A program made the translations under genes and the position numbers. Under the pieces are notes generated by a model. It had not been told where the DNA came from. It searched no databases and was given only the letters and a program-made list of their open reading frames with translations. This document shows positions 38,402-48,650 of a stretch of 64,000 nt of DNA, piece by piece. Source of the DNA: Histomonas meleagridis (lineage: Eukaryota; Parabasalia; Tritrichomonadida; Dientamoebidae); NCBI GenBank assembly GCA_020186115.1, contig WSYJ01000060.1, positions 1,178,001 to 1,242,000 on the forward strand, read 5' to 3'. The stretch's first letter is position 1, and every line of letters begins with the position of its first letter.

Positions 38402-38594
38402 ATTTTATAATTTTTCAAAAAAATTGCAGCAATTAATGTAAAAATATAAAACCATCAAAATTGGTTTTATGTTATGAATAAGGAGGCCAACTCTTTTAAA
38501 TGAAAATATCTTATTATAATTTTTCTTTTTCTATAACAATTAGGTTTATTATAAATATTTTTTATTTTATCTTCATAATATTTGAATTTTTATA

Positions 38595-38836
38595 GAATTA
38601 AGACAGCTCTCGTTTTTGCATCTGAAAAAGGTTATAATAAAATTACTTATTAATCAAGAAAGAATTGATGCAAAAGCTAAATATGTTGAATTGTTTTGCT
38701 TAATGTTTGTTTTGATAATTTTGTATATCAAAAAAAAATATTTGCAAATTGTTTAAAAATGCACTTTTTTATGCAAATACAAATAATCATTCAGATATAG
38801 TTAAATTACTTCAAGAGAAAGTATAGTTAAAAAAGA
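38595..38836 (+). pseudogene. Decayed ankyrin-repeat fragment
   Basis: Two ankyrin units are visible: TALVFASEKGYNKI from about 38600, broken by an indel and a TAA, and NALFYANTNNHSDIVKLLQEK from 38758. Between them lies an AT-rich spacer of about 73 nt (38685-38757) with the same kind of tail (ATTTGCAAATTG then TTTAAAA) as the 80-nt spacers elsewhere. No continuous frame; a relic of the same family. Confidence 0.55.
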
Positions 38837-39011
38837 TAACAATTCATGATGTTAATATCCAAAGATGTTGAACATTATTTTATTTAAACAAATTCATCAA
38901 TTCCCATTTGAATTGTATAAATAATTTTTGTGTTTCATAACATCATTTTTATCGATTTATTCTGTGTTTTCATCAAAAAATTTAAGCAGAAAATTTTAAT
39001 AAAAATCATTT

Positions 39012-40901
39012 TTATTTATTCCGAAATTGTTGTTCAAATAAGTTATATGCATCAACCTGATTATTTTTTATTGCTATATCCCAAGGGTATTCACCATTAA
39101 ATAATAAAAAAGAACTTCTGTTTGTATATTTACATTAATTCCATTAAATGAAAGTAGAAGTGAAATCATTTCACAATTTCCCGCAAAAGCAGCGAAATGA
39201 ATTGGAGCCCAAAACAAAGAAAACAAACCCCAAAACACATAAAAAAACTCTTATTTCACAAATGTTAGGATCAATTCCTGGATAAGAAAGTAAAAGATGT
39301 GTTTCATGCAAAAAGTTTTTCTCGACAGCATAATGTAAAGCAGTATAAAATCATAAAAATAAACGCCGATAATATTTTGATGATTAACATCGACACCTTC
39401 TTGTGATAAAAGAAAATGAATCGATTGAAGCATTCCATATTTAGCAGCCATTAGAAGAGGAGTATTCAAATATAGAAAAGAAACTTCTTATGATCATCTG
39501 CATTTAAATCAATCTGAGAATTTATTAAAAGAATTCTAATTGCATCATGTTGATTGAATTTTACTGCATAATGAAGAGGTGTTCTATTTAATAGATCACA
39601 AGCATTTATATCAATCGTATTAACAGCAACTAGAGTTAAGAGCGCATCTAATGTACAATGTTGAGCAGCATAATGTAAAGGAGTACGAAAAAATCAAAAG
39701 AAACATCAAAAAATTCGAAATTAATATTACTATCTCTGATATTTACATCAACACCGTTTTCTAAACAATGTAAAATCACGCGAATATTATTATGTATTGA
39801 AGCATAATGTAATACGGATAGTTGATCACCATTACATTCATCTAATTGTATTTTATACTTACGAAGAAAATATAACATCAAATCAAACCTTTGGAATTCA
39901 ATTGAAGTTTCAATGATTCCATCAGTTTTGAAATGTTTTCGTTCGCATATTTTAATGATCGATTTATTTCCTCCAGCAACAGCATATTGAAATACTGTTC
40001 GATTCAGATCATCTGTTAAGTTTGGATTAATGCCATCAGCCAATTCTGTGTCTTCATGATCAATTATATCGTGATCAATATCCTTTAAAAGTAAATTAGT
40101 AAAACATTTCGATGCGCCATAATATGCTGCAAACTGTAACAATGTTGGATTATGGCGAACAAAATCACAACGCTCAAAAAGAGAGTTTTCAACTCGCATA
40201 TTATAATCTATATGTGAAACTGTGGATTGACTAAAATAATCACGAAAATGTTCAACATCATCTTTACGAATAAAATATTGAATTGATCCTTTATAATAAC
40301 CAGTCTTAAAGAGTTCTTTATGAAGCTCCCAATCATTATCACGAAGCTGATTAAATCTGTTAACAAAAAATTGGAATTCGCTATTAAGGTTTGGGAATTG
40401 TTGATGAATAAGATTTGTCAATTGACAAAAAATATCTGGATCTGACTGCTCTATAAGTGGTGAAAACCAACAATAAAGAAGAAATAAAGAGTCACCAACG
40501 GGATATGTCTTCATTAAATTGATAACTTCTTCAAATGTTACAACTCCCTGTGTAATGGCATTGAGTAAAAAAGACCTATACCACCGCTGATTAGGGAGAT
40601 CGGTTGGTATAATTAAATTCTTGAGAATATGCAATGAATTCCATGGAAATGAATTATCAATTAAAATTTTAACAAGCTGTACCAAATAACTTATGGACCA
40701 TGAGCGGTGATTTGCTGCATTAAATATATTATATGCAACCTGTTTAACTGAATCTTCTGTTGCTACTAAATCTGTTGCCAATAAATCGCTTGCTAATTGT
40801 TCAACATTATCTTTTGAAATATTAGAAAGGGCTTCTTGAAATGCAACTGTACACAATGCCCTCCTTAAATCAATCGGAGAAAAAAGATTTGATAAATCCA
40901 T
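39012..40901 (-). CDS. DUF3447-type ankyrin-repeat protein, interrupted by six 17-nt inserts
   Basis: The frame is uninterrupted from ATG 40901 to about 39705, with an N-terminal helical domain, DNDWELHKELFKTGYY, SLFERCDFVRHNP and ankyrin repeats. After that, repeats continue to TAA 39012-39014 but the frame shifts at five junctions: RTPLHYAAQH, NTPLLMAAKYG, TALHYAVEKN, APIHFAAFAG and GEYPWDIAIKNN each need a different frame. Removing six 17-nt segments gives one frame of 595 residues with regular repeats of about 34. 1890 minus 102 nt is 596 codons exactly. If the segments stay in the mRNA, the protein is the 417-residue product ending at 39648. The partner family member starts at 16420. Function unknown. 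Confidence 0.7.
39099..39704 (-). repeat. Six 17-nt T-rich inserts at ankyrin repeat junctions
   Basis: Minus-strand inserts, all 17 nt: 39688-39704 GTTTCTTTTGATTTTTT, 39468-39484 GTTTCTTTTCTATATTT, 39348-39364 GTTTATTTTTATGATTT, 39232-39248 GTTTTTTTATGTGTTTT, 39212-39228 GTTTGTTTTCTTTGTTT and 39099-39115 GTTCTTTTTTATTATTT. Each starts GTT and ends TTT, and each lies in the loop between two ankyrin repeats. The edges are uncertain by about one base because flanking bases repeat. Two of them occur in one junction, separated by a single codon. They do not end in AG. Confidence 0.7.
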
Positions 40902-41045
40902 AATTTTGGTCAGATAACCGAAATTTTGTTGAAGATGAAAATTTTACCTCAAAGAAAACATCCAAATTTAAAGCACATTTTTAGAAATTTATAAAGAGAA
41001 AATTAAAAATCACATAAGCTTTATAAAAGAAATAATAATAAAAAA

Positions 41046-42173
41046 TTATTGATCAATTATTTTTACACCAAGAAATGATTCTATTAAAACATTCGACATT
41101 TTTTGTACATTTAAATTTGTTGAATATTTTAAGCATTCCAATATTTCCAAGTTTTCGCTCAATACATTCAACATTTCGACGACATTTTCTTCGTTTTCAT
41201 TTAAGTTATTTATGATTAAATTACATATAACAAACAATGTTTTTTCGACATATTTTTCGTCATCCAAAACTATTAACAATTTTTCGAAAACGCACACATT
41301 AGATAACCATTGCATATTACCAATCTCAACAATATATTTAACACATTTCTTTTGGATTATAAAAGGAAAATTCGAAATGTTTTCATTTATTATATTCATC
41401 ACACACAATTTTTGTTCATTATTCCATTTATCCCAACATTGAAACAATGTTTCAACAGAAGTTTTCATAATTACTAAATCAGAACTTAACATATTCTTTA
41501 AAATCCAATCAAAATACGGATGCGGATTTTCTAAATAAAAAATTAAACGTGTCAAAATCTCAATCATATAGTTATACTCAGTATTTATGAAAACATTTAT
41601 CCCGTTCGAAAGAATATAATCATTAATTCGATATCCACATTGAAAAAGAGTTAAATATGATAGAAATACTCGATATGAATCATTTGGAAAATTTATGGAT
41701 ATGATCGATTTAAGATATGGCATGAAAGCCTCAATGACTGGAGCTGTGAGATCCATGGGAGATGAAAAAATTGAGAGAATTAATAAATTATTGGAATTAA
41801 GAATTTCAAAATCTTTGACCATTGGGAAAAAATCAGTTTCAAATAAAAAACGCCGAGACTCCGTTTTGAAGAGAATAACAGAAATAAGCTGAATTGCTTC
41901 TTGGAGCATGAATGTATTTTGGGAAATTTTGGATAAAAGAATATTAATGATTGGTGCATTTCCAAAAGTAGAGCAGCAAAAATTGCCATTGTTGATACAT
42001 GATTTAAGTAAATAATTAAATGAAATTTTTGACTGATTTTCATCAGAATTATCAAATGATAAGGAAAATAAAAATGATAAAACGCCAATTTCATCTCTTT
42101 GAGATTCTTCACAATATTTTTGTATGAATTCAAATTGTTCATATGAAGGAAATAAATCAGAATTCATAATCAT
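41046..42173 (-). CDS. Armadillo/HEAT-like helical protein
   Basis: From ATG 42173 the product has 375 residues, nearly all alpha-helical with repeated hydrophobic helices (AIQLISVILFKTESRRFLF, LVIMKTSVETLFQCWDKW, KYVEKTLFVICNLIINNL), as in armadillo-repeat proteins, importin-alpha included. The frame stays open 32 codons further upstream to a TAG at 42270-42272. That stretch (ISYKHTPKKAPRSIDEN and more) looks protein-like but has no ATG, so the native N-terminus may have been lost or lies upstream of an unseen junction. A protein-binding scaffold is the only reasonable inference; no orthologue is recognised. Confidence 0.55.
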   Translation of the reverse strand: MIMNSDLFPSYEQFEFIQKYCEESQRDEIGVLSFLFSLSFDNSDENQSKISFNYLLKSCINNGNFCCSTFGNAPIINILLSKISQNTFMLQEAIQLISVILFKTESRRFLFETDFFPMVKDFEILNSNNLLILSIFSSPMDLTAPVIEAFMPYLKSIISINFPNDSYRVFLSYLTLFQCGYRINDYILSNGINVFINTEYNYMIEILTRLIFYLENPHPYFDWILKNMLSSDLVIMKTSVETLFQCWDKWNNEQKLCVMNIINENISNFPFIIQKKCVKYIVEIGNMQWLSNVCVFEKLLIVLDDEKYVEKTLFVICNLIINNLNENEENVVEMLNVLSENLEILECLKYSTNLNVQKMSNVLIESFLGVKIIDQ

Positions 42174-42276
42174 CTTAATTTGGTAATTTATTAATTCATC
42201 ATAATTCAATGTATTTTCATCAATAGACCGAGGTGCCTTCTTTGGTGTATGCTTATATGAAATTTTCAACTAGTTG
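42174..42276. promoter_or_regulatory. Short divergent intergenic region
   Basis: About 100 bp separate the first ATGs of the armadillo-like gene (minus) and the TMEM43-like gene (plus). The non-ATG extensions of the two frames nearly meet here. No AACGGT motif is present. Confidence 0.3.
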
Positions 42277-43482
42277 ATGCAACAATGCAAAAATTCACAG
42301 ACACTGCTAAAAAAATCACAGAAATTTATGACGGGAGCTGTGCCTCGAACCCACCGGTTGAAGCAGTTCTTTTGGTTTTCATTACTTTCGTTATCATACA
42401 TTATATCATATAGGTTAAGTAGAAAGAAATGGGAATTTAATCAGATTGTCTCAGATATTATTCAAAATTCATCAACAATAAAACCAAATCATAGCTCAAT
42501 TTATAACACAGACGGCTTTATTTATACAGAAGCAAATGCTTCTTTAAGAAGTTGCTATGATCCAGAATTCGATATAAAAATACATAATTGTGCATACGCA
42601 GTTAAAAAAGTTGAAATATGTAAAAACAAATTCCCCAGTTTGGGAAGCGCAAATTCAATTTTACCATTTACTACCGCTTGGGTTCCTCTTGAAAAAAAAG
42701 ATATCTCATCAAAAAAACGCGAAACACAAATATTCCAAGGGAAGACATATCCAGAGTCCATGGAAATCGGTTCTTACCAAGTAACTCCATCTCTTATAAA
42801 ACAATCATATTTTCCGAAAGAATATATTCCCTCTAAAAGTGCTGAATCTAACTTCCGTCAAAGCGAAGCAAGCAGCACTCTAAAGTACATTGGCGGTGGA
42901 TGGTTTTATCACAAATCCAAACGAACTGGTGGGAATTCATTTGGATTTGATTTAACATCTAATTTACCCAACATCCTTTCTATAATCACTTCTCTTCTTC
43001 TTGGCGGCGGCTTTGTTTCTATTAACATCCAACCTGGATTCCAAGAAACTGAAATCAATCGAATGACAAATAATTGTCATCTTGGTGACATCCGTGTGAA
43101 ATTCTATTACTCAGACACAAGAGCTGTTTCCGTCTTTGCTTGGAAGAGCCACAACTTGCTCACAAACAAAAAAGTCGGCGGTTATTCGTTCGGCAAAATC
43201 CGCAACGGAAAAGTGCCAATCAACAGAATGGAAATTAGCGACGGAATATTCCAAGATTCTACGTGCGATTTAGCAACTTTTGGGTTGCTAATTATTTCGA
43301 TCATTACTGGGCTACAATGCTTTAGTGACACAAGGAAAAGATCTTTTTTTTTCTTGAGTTTGGGCATTTTAAATCTTGCCGAAAGAATATTCTTCAAGGA
43401 TAAAATTAATTTGGTCATATACGTGTATGCAATAATCGCTGTTTTCGTGTTGATGTTTTTGTTAAAAATTACTTTCCATTAA
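42277..43482 (+). CDS. TMEM43 (LUMA)-like membrane protein
   Basis: 401 residues from ATG 42277; ATG 42328 (MTGAVPRTHRLKQ) is an alternative. Features of TMEM43: one N-terminal membrane helix (QFFWFSLLSLSYIISY), a long lumenal part including DGFIYTEANASLRSCYDPEFD and KKVEICKN, the conserved phrase NCHLGDIRVKFYYSDTRAVSV, and a cluster of C-terminal membrane helices (ATFGLLIISIITGLQCF, SFFFLSLGILNLAERIF, VIYVYAIIAVFVLMFLL). TMEM43 is an ER and inner-nuclear-membrane protein that binds lamins and emerin in animals. Parabasalids are not known to have lamins, so the role here is open. Topology and motif order support the call more than sequence identity. Confidence 0.6.
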   Translation: MQQCKNSQTLLKKSQKFMTGAVPRTHRLKQFFWFSLLSLSYIISYRLSRKKWEFNQIVSDIIQNSSTIKPNHSSIYNTDGFIYTEANASLRSCYDPEFDIKIHNCAYAVKKVEICKNKFPSLGSANSILPFTTAWVPLEKKDISSKKRETQIFQGKTYPESMEIGSYQVTPSLIKQSYFPKEYIPSKSAESNFRQSEASSTLKYIGGGWFYHKSKRTGGNSFGFDLTSNLPNILSIITSLLLGGGFVSINIQPGFQETEINRMTNNCHLGDIRVKFYYSDTRAVSVFAWKSHNLLTNKKVGGYSFGKIRNGKVPINRMEISDGIFQDSTCDLATFGLLIISIITGLQCFSDTRKRSFFFLSLGILNLAERIFFKDKINLVIYVYAIIAVFVLMFLLKITFH

Positions 43483-43559
43483 TAAATTTTTATTGTATAA
43501 ATAAAAAGGAATTTAAACTGTAAATTAAGTTTAAATACAATTATGAACATTTCCACCTT

Positions 43560-43730
43560 GTTAATTATTTATAAATAGCACAAACTGATAAATAAAATTC
43601 TTGGGCAAAAAGGAATTGATGTTAATTCGAAAGATATTCATTTGTTTTAATAATTCGAAGTTTCAAAAGAATTTTTGATATTATTTTAAATATTTTCTCC
43701 ATTACTTATTATAAAATAACACAAAAATTA
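43560..43730 (+). pseudogene. Ankyrin-repeat relic with a spacer-like tail
   Basis: The end of one ankyrin unit is readable (KILGQKGIDVNSKD, Asp codon 43633-43635), followed by a spacer beginning ATTCATTTGTTTTA, very like the spacer at 195. A degenerate AAAATAACACAAAA lies about 80 nt further on, where AAAACAGCACTT would be expected. No continuous frame. Confidence 0.5.
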
Positions 43731-44355
43731 AAGTAGCGAAGTTGAGAAATGGAGAAATAAAAAGTTATCACAATTTTGCAAAATAGTAGTACAAGAACCA
43801 ATGTTCGCCATATTTAAAATATCATGTGAGGCAATGTGCGAATCATAAAAAAAATTATTTTTTAAGTATATTTCACTTTATTCAAACGGGAAGGTGATAT
43901 ATTTATTGGGCATATCTGACTTTTACCGTTGTGAACACTTCAACACACTAAAAGCAGTTTCACGAATTTTCTTCTCGGAAATGCTGCAGTGCGTTCTTAC
44001 TGCTTTGGTAATGCACACAGCTGAAAACATTATTTTATCTGATGATGCAAATGAAGTTCCATGGCATATGTTAACGTGCATTTAATTATAAATTCAGAAA
44101 ATGGAAACAAAATCGTTTAAAATGTCAGTGATATTCCATTCGCAAAAAAATTTTTTTACATATAATGAGGTTACTTTTGACTTTGGGCACTTTACATACG
44201 TAAAGTTCTGTATTTCCCGCGTTTTCTTTTCTGACAGAAACTGATCGTTTCAGCCATCCAACTTTGAAAAGTGAACCACTTTTTCAAATAATTTTCATTC
44301 GATTATCGGTTTTAGCAGTTATTTCAAATCAGCTCAAGAACACCAAAAGCGGAAA
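43731..44355. other. Intergenic before the Vps8-like gene
   Basis: About 620 bases without a supported gene. Near the gene start lie TTTTCATTCG and TATCGGTTTT (about 44294-44314), possible promoter sequence but unproven. Confidence 0.35.
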
Positions 44356-47300
44356 ATGAATTTTGACATACCGATTAATGTTACACAGGAACCGAACTTC
44401 AAGATAGAGCCCTCGTTGTCGTCAATTGAAGATGTAACATATAATCCATACATGGCATGTCTTTACGGCAGAAGTCCAAATTCCCAACCGGAAATTATTG
44501 AAATTGAAACGAAGACAGAAGAAGGACAATCATTACCGCCTCTTAAGGAGTACAGTCCGTTACCGTACGTAATGTTTTTTGGCGAGAAAAAAGAATTCAT
44601 ATTTTCTCAAATTGGAGAACCACGAAAAGCCATTGAACCAATTACATGTGCCACAGTATCTTTCACATCGTATAATATTGTAGCCGGACATAAGAGTGGG
44701 AACATATCAATATTTGATGCAAAACTTAATTCACTAATTTCGAAAGTCGATCGAACCAAAACAAACAGCTCCGGAATTGTATACATTACATATGCCGCTG
44801 ATGATCAGTCAATTATTGCAGTTGACCAAGAAAAACATGTTTTACATTTCACTCGATTAGATTCCATTTTAGCTCCGAAGGAACAAGTTCTATACCAATC
44901 TGAATTTAACATTAAGAAAGTGTATATGCCGGAAAGCTTATCGCCATATTTCATTTTCTCCACACGAAAAGGAGTATATTTATATAACAGTTCAGAAATT
45001 GATGATAACCTTGTTGAGATAGTTGTTTCACCGGATGCCAAAATCAACTTCATCTGTAAGAACAAAGCGGATGGGACTGTTATCTTAGTTGCATGGTATG
45101 GAAGTGATTTATATATTTATAGTATCCAACAATTTTCAGGCAGTATGACTCCACTTTTTAATAGGAAATTTGACGCTAAAATACGGTTAGTCTCAATTAT
45201 TAAGAATTTCGGAATTAACGTATTATTTGTTGACGGTACAATTGATGACATAACTAACTATGAAACCAAAAACACGTCAAAAGAACATTATGAAACGAAT
45301 GAAATCAAACGTAACCTTAAGCGAATCTCCGGCATTATTACATATGGCGAATTGTCATATTTCTTCAATGTTAACAAAATGTTTCGAATGCAATATATCC
45401 CTTGGAATGAACGATTAATCGGAATTTCACGTAAAGGTGACTTTACAACTTGTTTCAAGATGGCGAAAGAAATATATTCAGGAAACATTGAACATTATTT
45501 TGGTGTAGATCCAGACCCATCAATCCGATGTAATGAGTTACAAAAGATTATGTTTGATATATTCTATAATTCTTTATGCTCTTTAGATCAAACACAACAA
45601 GTAGCGCAAACATTTAAGACAGCGATTGGAATTAATATGTCGAATTTTGTAGTTAAAGCTGCTTATGATTATTATAAGGAGGAGAACAATTTAATATTTT
45701 ATTTTAAGGCGTTATTTGAATTCGGTGATAATAATTTATCTAAATATATACCATTTTATATTTATGAAACATTTATCAATATGGCGAATGAACAAAAATT
45801 AATTGATCAAGCAGACTTAGCTATTATTAAGACAGGAATCCCTATTAAATATGCGGATAATTTATTGGTATTAGCAGCAAAGAATAATATGCAAAAAGTT
45901 TTGATGAAGTTATGGACAGATGTATATTGTGATTTTGTTTCTCCATGTATTTACTTTTATAAAACAGATTACTTTATTACTTATGTAGAAGACTTGTTCT
46001 TAAATAATAAATTTAGTAAAGCGACAAGTAAACATAAGGAAATTGTCATATTATGGTTTTGTACTTCATTCGGTGGTACATTTCCACGTTTATTTGTATT
46101 ATTTTCTAAGTCACAACAAAAGGCGCCACAATTTATTGCCGAATTTATAAAATATTTCCCAATTAAATTAGTGAATGATAAAAACTTTGAAGTTGAAAAC
46201 TTTTGTAATATTATAATCCAAACAGTAATTTCATTCAATCAAGAAATTCGAAACAAATGTATTGATGAAATTGCTGATGCTATAGTTAAAAATGACGTAA
46301 AAATTTCTCCAATTTGTTTGCAGACTTTGTTTGGTTGGGCATTCTCTACTAATGGTTCTTCTATTAGTATCCGTGAAACTATAATTATTACATTAAATAC
46401 ACAATATCCACAAATTGTTAAATTCGAAAATATCATTGATTATTGTGAAGCAGCAGGTTTTTCAACGATAGTTAATATAATGTATCGGAAATCAAAGGAT
46501 TATAAACGTATCATTCATGCAATGGCACTTTCGGAAGAACGGAGAGAATTAGTATTCGATTATATACAAAACCCTTATCAAGACCCATTCGACTTATTAC
46601 ATATCGAAGGTAAAGATGAAAACTCTGGTAAAAGTATTAAAGCTGCAATTCAACAATCTCTTTCAAGTATAGGCGCAATGTTGGATCATTCGATTAGTGT
46701 AATAACACCTACAACAGGTTTATTATCTTCGGTTGGTAAAAAATTCTCTAAGTCGAAATTACTTGAACTTCATGATAAGAAACAACAAAATACTGATGAT
46801 AACAAAAAGGAAAATGAAGAAGAAGAACAAAAATCTGATCAAGAATCAGTGTCAGAATCAGAATCTTCTGTATCAGAATATGAATCAGAATCTTCAAGTT
46901 CTTCTTATTCTTCTAAAAAAGAGATAAAAGCTGATGATGAAGTTATTGAAGAACCGGAAACCATTGAAATCTTTGAACCTGAACCAGAGAAAGTTGAAGA
47001 GCCACCGAAACTTTGTGATGAATTAATGGAAAATGCAGTGATTGAGAACTTCCCATTATTATTATTAATTAATGCTTCAAAAGCAGCCGAATTATTAGCA
47101 AAGTATTTCCCTGATTATCATGCGACGTTCTTAAAGATGGACATTGATCCATTCATAAAGTTTTTGTATTTAAGGGCTTTAAGTAAATCTGAATATAAAG
47201 ATTTACTTACGCATGATAACAACTTCGATTTGTTAACAATGATGTGTAAGTTTGCACCTAAAGAAGTATTACCAATGATTAAAGCATCACAAGATATATC

Positions 47301-48297
47301 TGTTGAAGATGCGTTAAGAGTATGTAAACAATATCGTGTTATCGATACATGTATGCATATTCATACACTTAGAGGTGATATTCAAGCAGCAGTAAATTTA
47401 GTAGCTGAAGAAATCGAAGCTGTTTTAGTTGAAGCAATACAAAAAGGAGGCGTAATATATGCACCTTCAGTCGATTTAGTTAAAGAAGCACCTGAATTAA
47501 AGAAGGCTTATGAAACTGTATTAGTTACATTTGACTTAATGTCGAAAGCACCAAAAGTTGGACAATTACTTGATAGAATGTGGAAAGATACTTTCTTAGC
47601 TTTCCAATTACCTTTATATCTTGCGTGTAAATGCCCAATACCTGAGACGAAGAATGCAATCACATTATTCTTTGCATTTTTCGTTGTGGAAGCATTACAA
47701 AGAACTTCACCAGAAAACGTTTTCCATACATTGAAAAGTGACTTCTGTTCGATAGATCAAATTCAATATCGTAAAGTTCTATCGGCGGTGTTTAAGTATC
47801 TCGATTATAACCAAATGCTTTCGAATACTGTTATCGAATTATTGTTAGAAGATTGTATACAGTTATATAAGAAGGCTAATGTGCTGAAAACTAGAGCTGC
47901 TTTTGCTTATAATCCAGTGTGCGTAATGTGTAATACACCAATAACTGGCGCTGGTGGTATTGGTGGATTAATATTCGAATGTGGTCATTTGTATCATAAT
48001 AATTCGAAATGTGGCCAATATAGAAAGAAATGTCCATTATGTAGAAATGAAATGTCTGTAACAAAACAAAATGATGCACCACCTATAGAAAGTGCTCATT
48101 CACAATCAATGAAGTTAAGGAAAATGTTAAGAGTCGAATTCGGATTAAGAAGACATTATGGTAAAGATCAGGACTTGTCGCAATCAGGTAATAATATATT
48201 CTTCATGAGCGACTTCCAATTCACACCTAAGACTCAGTATAAATTGGAATTACCAGAGAAAATACCGGAAGAGAAGCAAGTGTACTTGGAATTATAA
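44356..48297 (+). CDS. VPS8: Vps8-like CORVET subunit with C-terminal RING-H2 finger
   Basis: 1313 residues: an N-terminal beta-propeller with NIVAGHKSGNISIFDAKLN and IVYITYAADDQSIIAVDQEK, matching the Vps8 propeller; a long helical solenoid (about 370-1180); and a RING-H2 finger from Cys1189 (CVMCNTPITGAGG, FECGHLYHNNSKC, CPLCRNE). Vps8 is the Rab5-binding subunit of CORVET, which tethers early endosomes. An acidic Ser/Glu insert (about 815-885, DQESVSESESSVSEYESES) interrupts the solenoid and would suit phosphorylation. Vps41 and Vps18 share the general layout; the propeller motif fits Vps8 best. ATG at 44356. Confidence 0.65.
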   Translation: MNFDIPINVTQEPNFKIEPSLSSIEDVTYNPYMACLYGRSPNSQPEIIEIETKTEEGQSLPPLKEYSPLPYVMFFGEKKEFIFSQIGEPRKAIEPITCATVSFTSYNIVAGHKSGNISIFDAKLNSLISKVDRTKTNSSGIVYITYAADDQSIIAVDQEKHVLHFTRLDSILAPKEQVLYQSEFNIKKVYMPESLSPYFIFSTRKGVYLYNSSEIDDNLVEIVVSPDAKINFICKNKADGTVILVAWYGSDLYIYSIQQFSGSMTPLFNRKFDAKIRLVSIIKNFGINVLFVDGTIDDITNYETKNTSKEHYETNEIKRNLKRISGIITYGELSYFFNVNKMFRMQYIPWNERLIGISRKGDFTTCFKMAKEIYSGNIEHYFGVDPDPSIRCNELQKIMFDIFYNSLCSLDQTQQVAQTFKTAIGINMSNFVVKAAYDYYKEENNLIFYFKALFEFGDNNLSKYIPFYIYETFINMANEQKLIDQADLAIIKTGIPIKYADNLLVLAAKNNMQKVLMKLWTDVYCDFVSPCIYFYKTDYFITYVEDLFLNNKFSKATSKHKEIVILWFCTSFGGTFPRLFVLFSKSQQKAPQFIAEFIKYFPIKLVNDKNFEVENFCNIIIQTVISFNQEIRNKCIDEIADAIVKNDVKISPICLQTLFGWAFSTNGSSISIRETIIITLNTQYPQIVKFENIIDYCEAAGFSTIVNIMYRKSKDYKRIIHAMALSEERRELVFDYIQNPYQDPFDLLHIEGKDENSGKSIKAAIQQSLSSIGAMLDHSISVITPTTGLLSSVGKKFSKSKLLELHDKKQQNTDDNKKENEEEEQKSDQESVSESESSVSEYESESSSSSYSSKKEIKADDEVIEEPETIEIFEPEPEKVEEPPKLCDELMENAVIENFPLLLLINASKAAELLAKYFPDYHATFLKMDIDPFIKFLYLRALSKSEYKDLLTHDNNFDLLTMMCKFAPKEVLPMIKASQDISVEDALRVCKQYRVIDTCMHIHTLRGDIQAAVNLVAEEIEAVLVEAIQKGGVIYAPSVDLVKEAPELKKAYETVLVTFDLMSKAPKVGQLLDRMWKDTFLAFQLPLYLACKCPIPETKNAITLFFAFFVVEALQRTSPENVFHTLKSDFCSIDQIQYRKVLSAVFKYLDYNQMLSNTVIELLLEDCIQLYKKANVLKTRAAFAYNPVCVMCNTPITGAGGIGGLIFECGHLYHNNSKCGQYRKKCPLCRNEMSVTKQNDAPPIESAHSQSMKLRKMLRVEFGLRRHYGKDQDLSQSGNNIFFMSDFQFTPKTQYKLELPEKIPEEKQVYLEL

Positions 48298-48422
48298 GCA
48301 TTTTATTTCCGCATACTTAAAAAATAATGAAATTTTAATTTGATTTTGATTGAGCTTTGATGTCTTCTCAAAAAGTGGATTTAAAGAAACATCAAAATTC
48401 GCAAATTTTTATTATATTTTCA

Positions 48423-48650
48423 TCATTTGGAATAATTAAGAACATTCTCAATGAATTCTTTGTAATGTGTTAACATTTTATACGAATATAAGTCCTTAGA
48501 CATTTTTTTCTTTTTGATGGAAGAATGTATGAAGTTCAACTTGACTAACAGATGGTGGAATTTTTGAGTTAATAAATCAACCAAGCGTTCTTCTAAGGAG
48601 TTAGAAATGCTTATAGCCCTGATTTTTGCTTCTGAGTATAATTCTTCCAT
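48423..48650 (-). CDS. Possible small helical protein
   Basis: 75 residues from ATG 48650, starting MEELYSEAKIRAISISNSLEERLVDLL and continuing with amphipathic, Lys-rich helices to VLNYSK. Composition and helix pattern look protein-like, and no other frame competes here. No family is recognised and the size is small, so a chance frame cannot be excluded. Confidence 0.35.
   Translation of the reverse strand: MEELYSEAKIRAISISNSLEERLVDLLTQKFHHLLVKLNFIHSSIKKKKMSKDLYSYKMLTHYKEFIENVLNYSK

Noticed and set aside
43894-44085. 63-codon open frame
   Set aside because: Starts with GTG, no domain, AT-rich intergenic setting.
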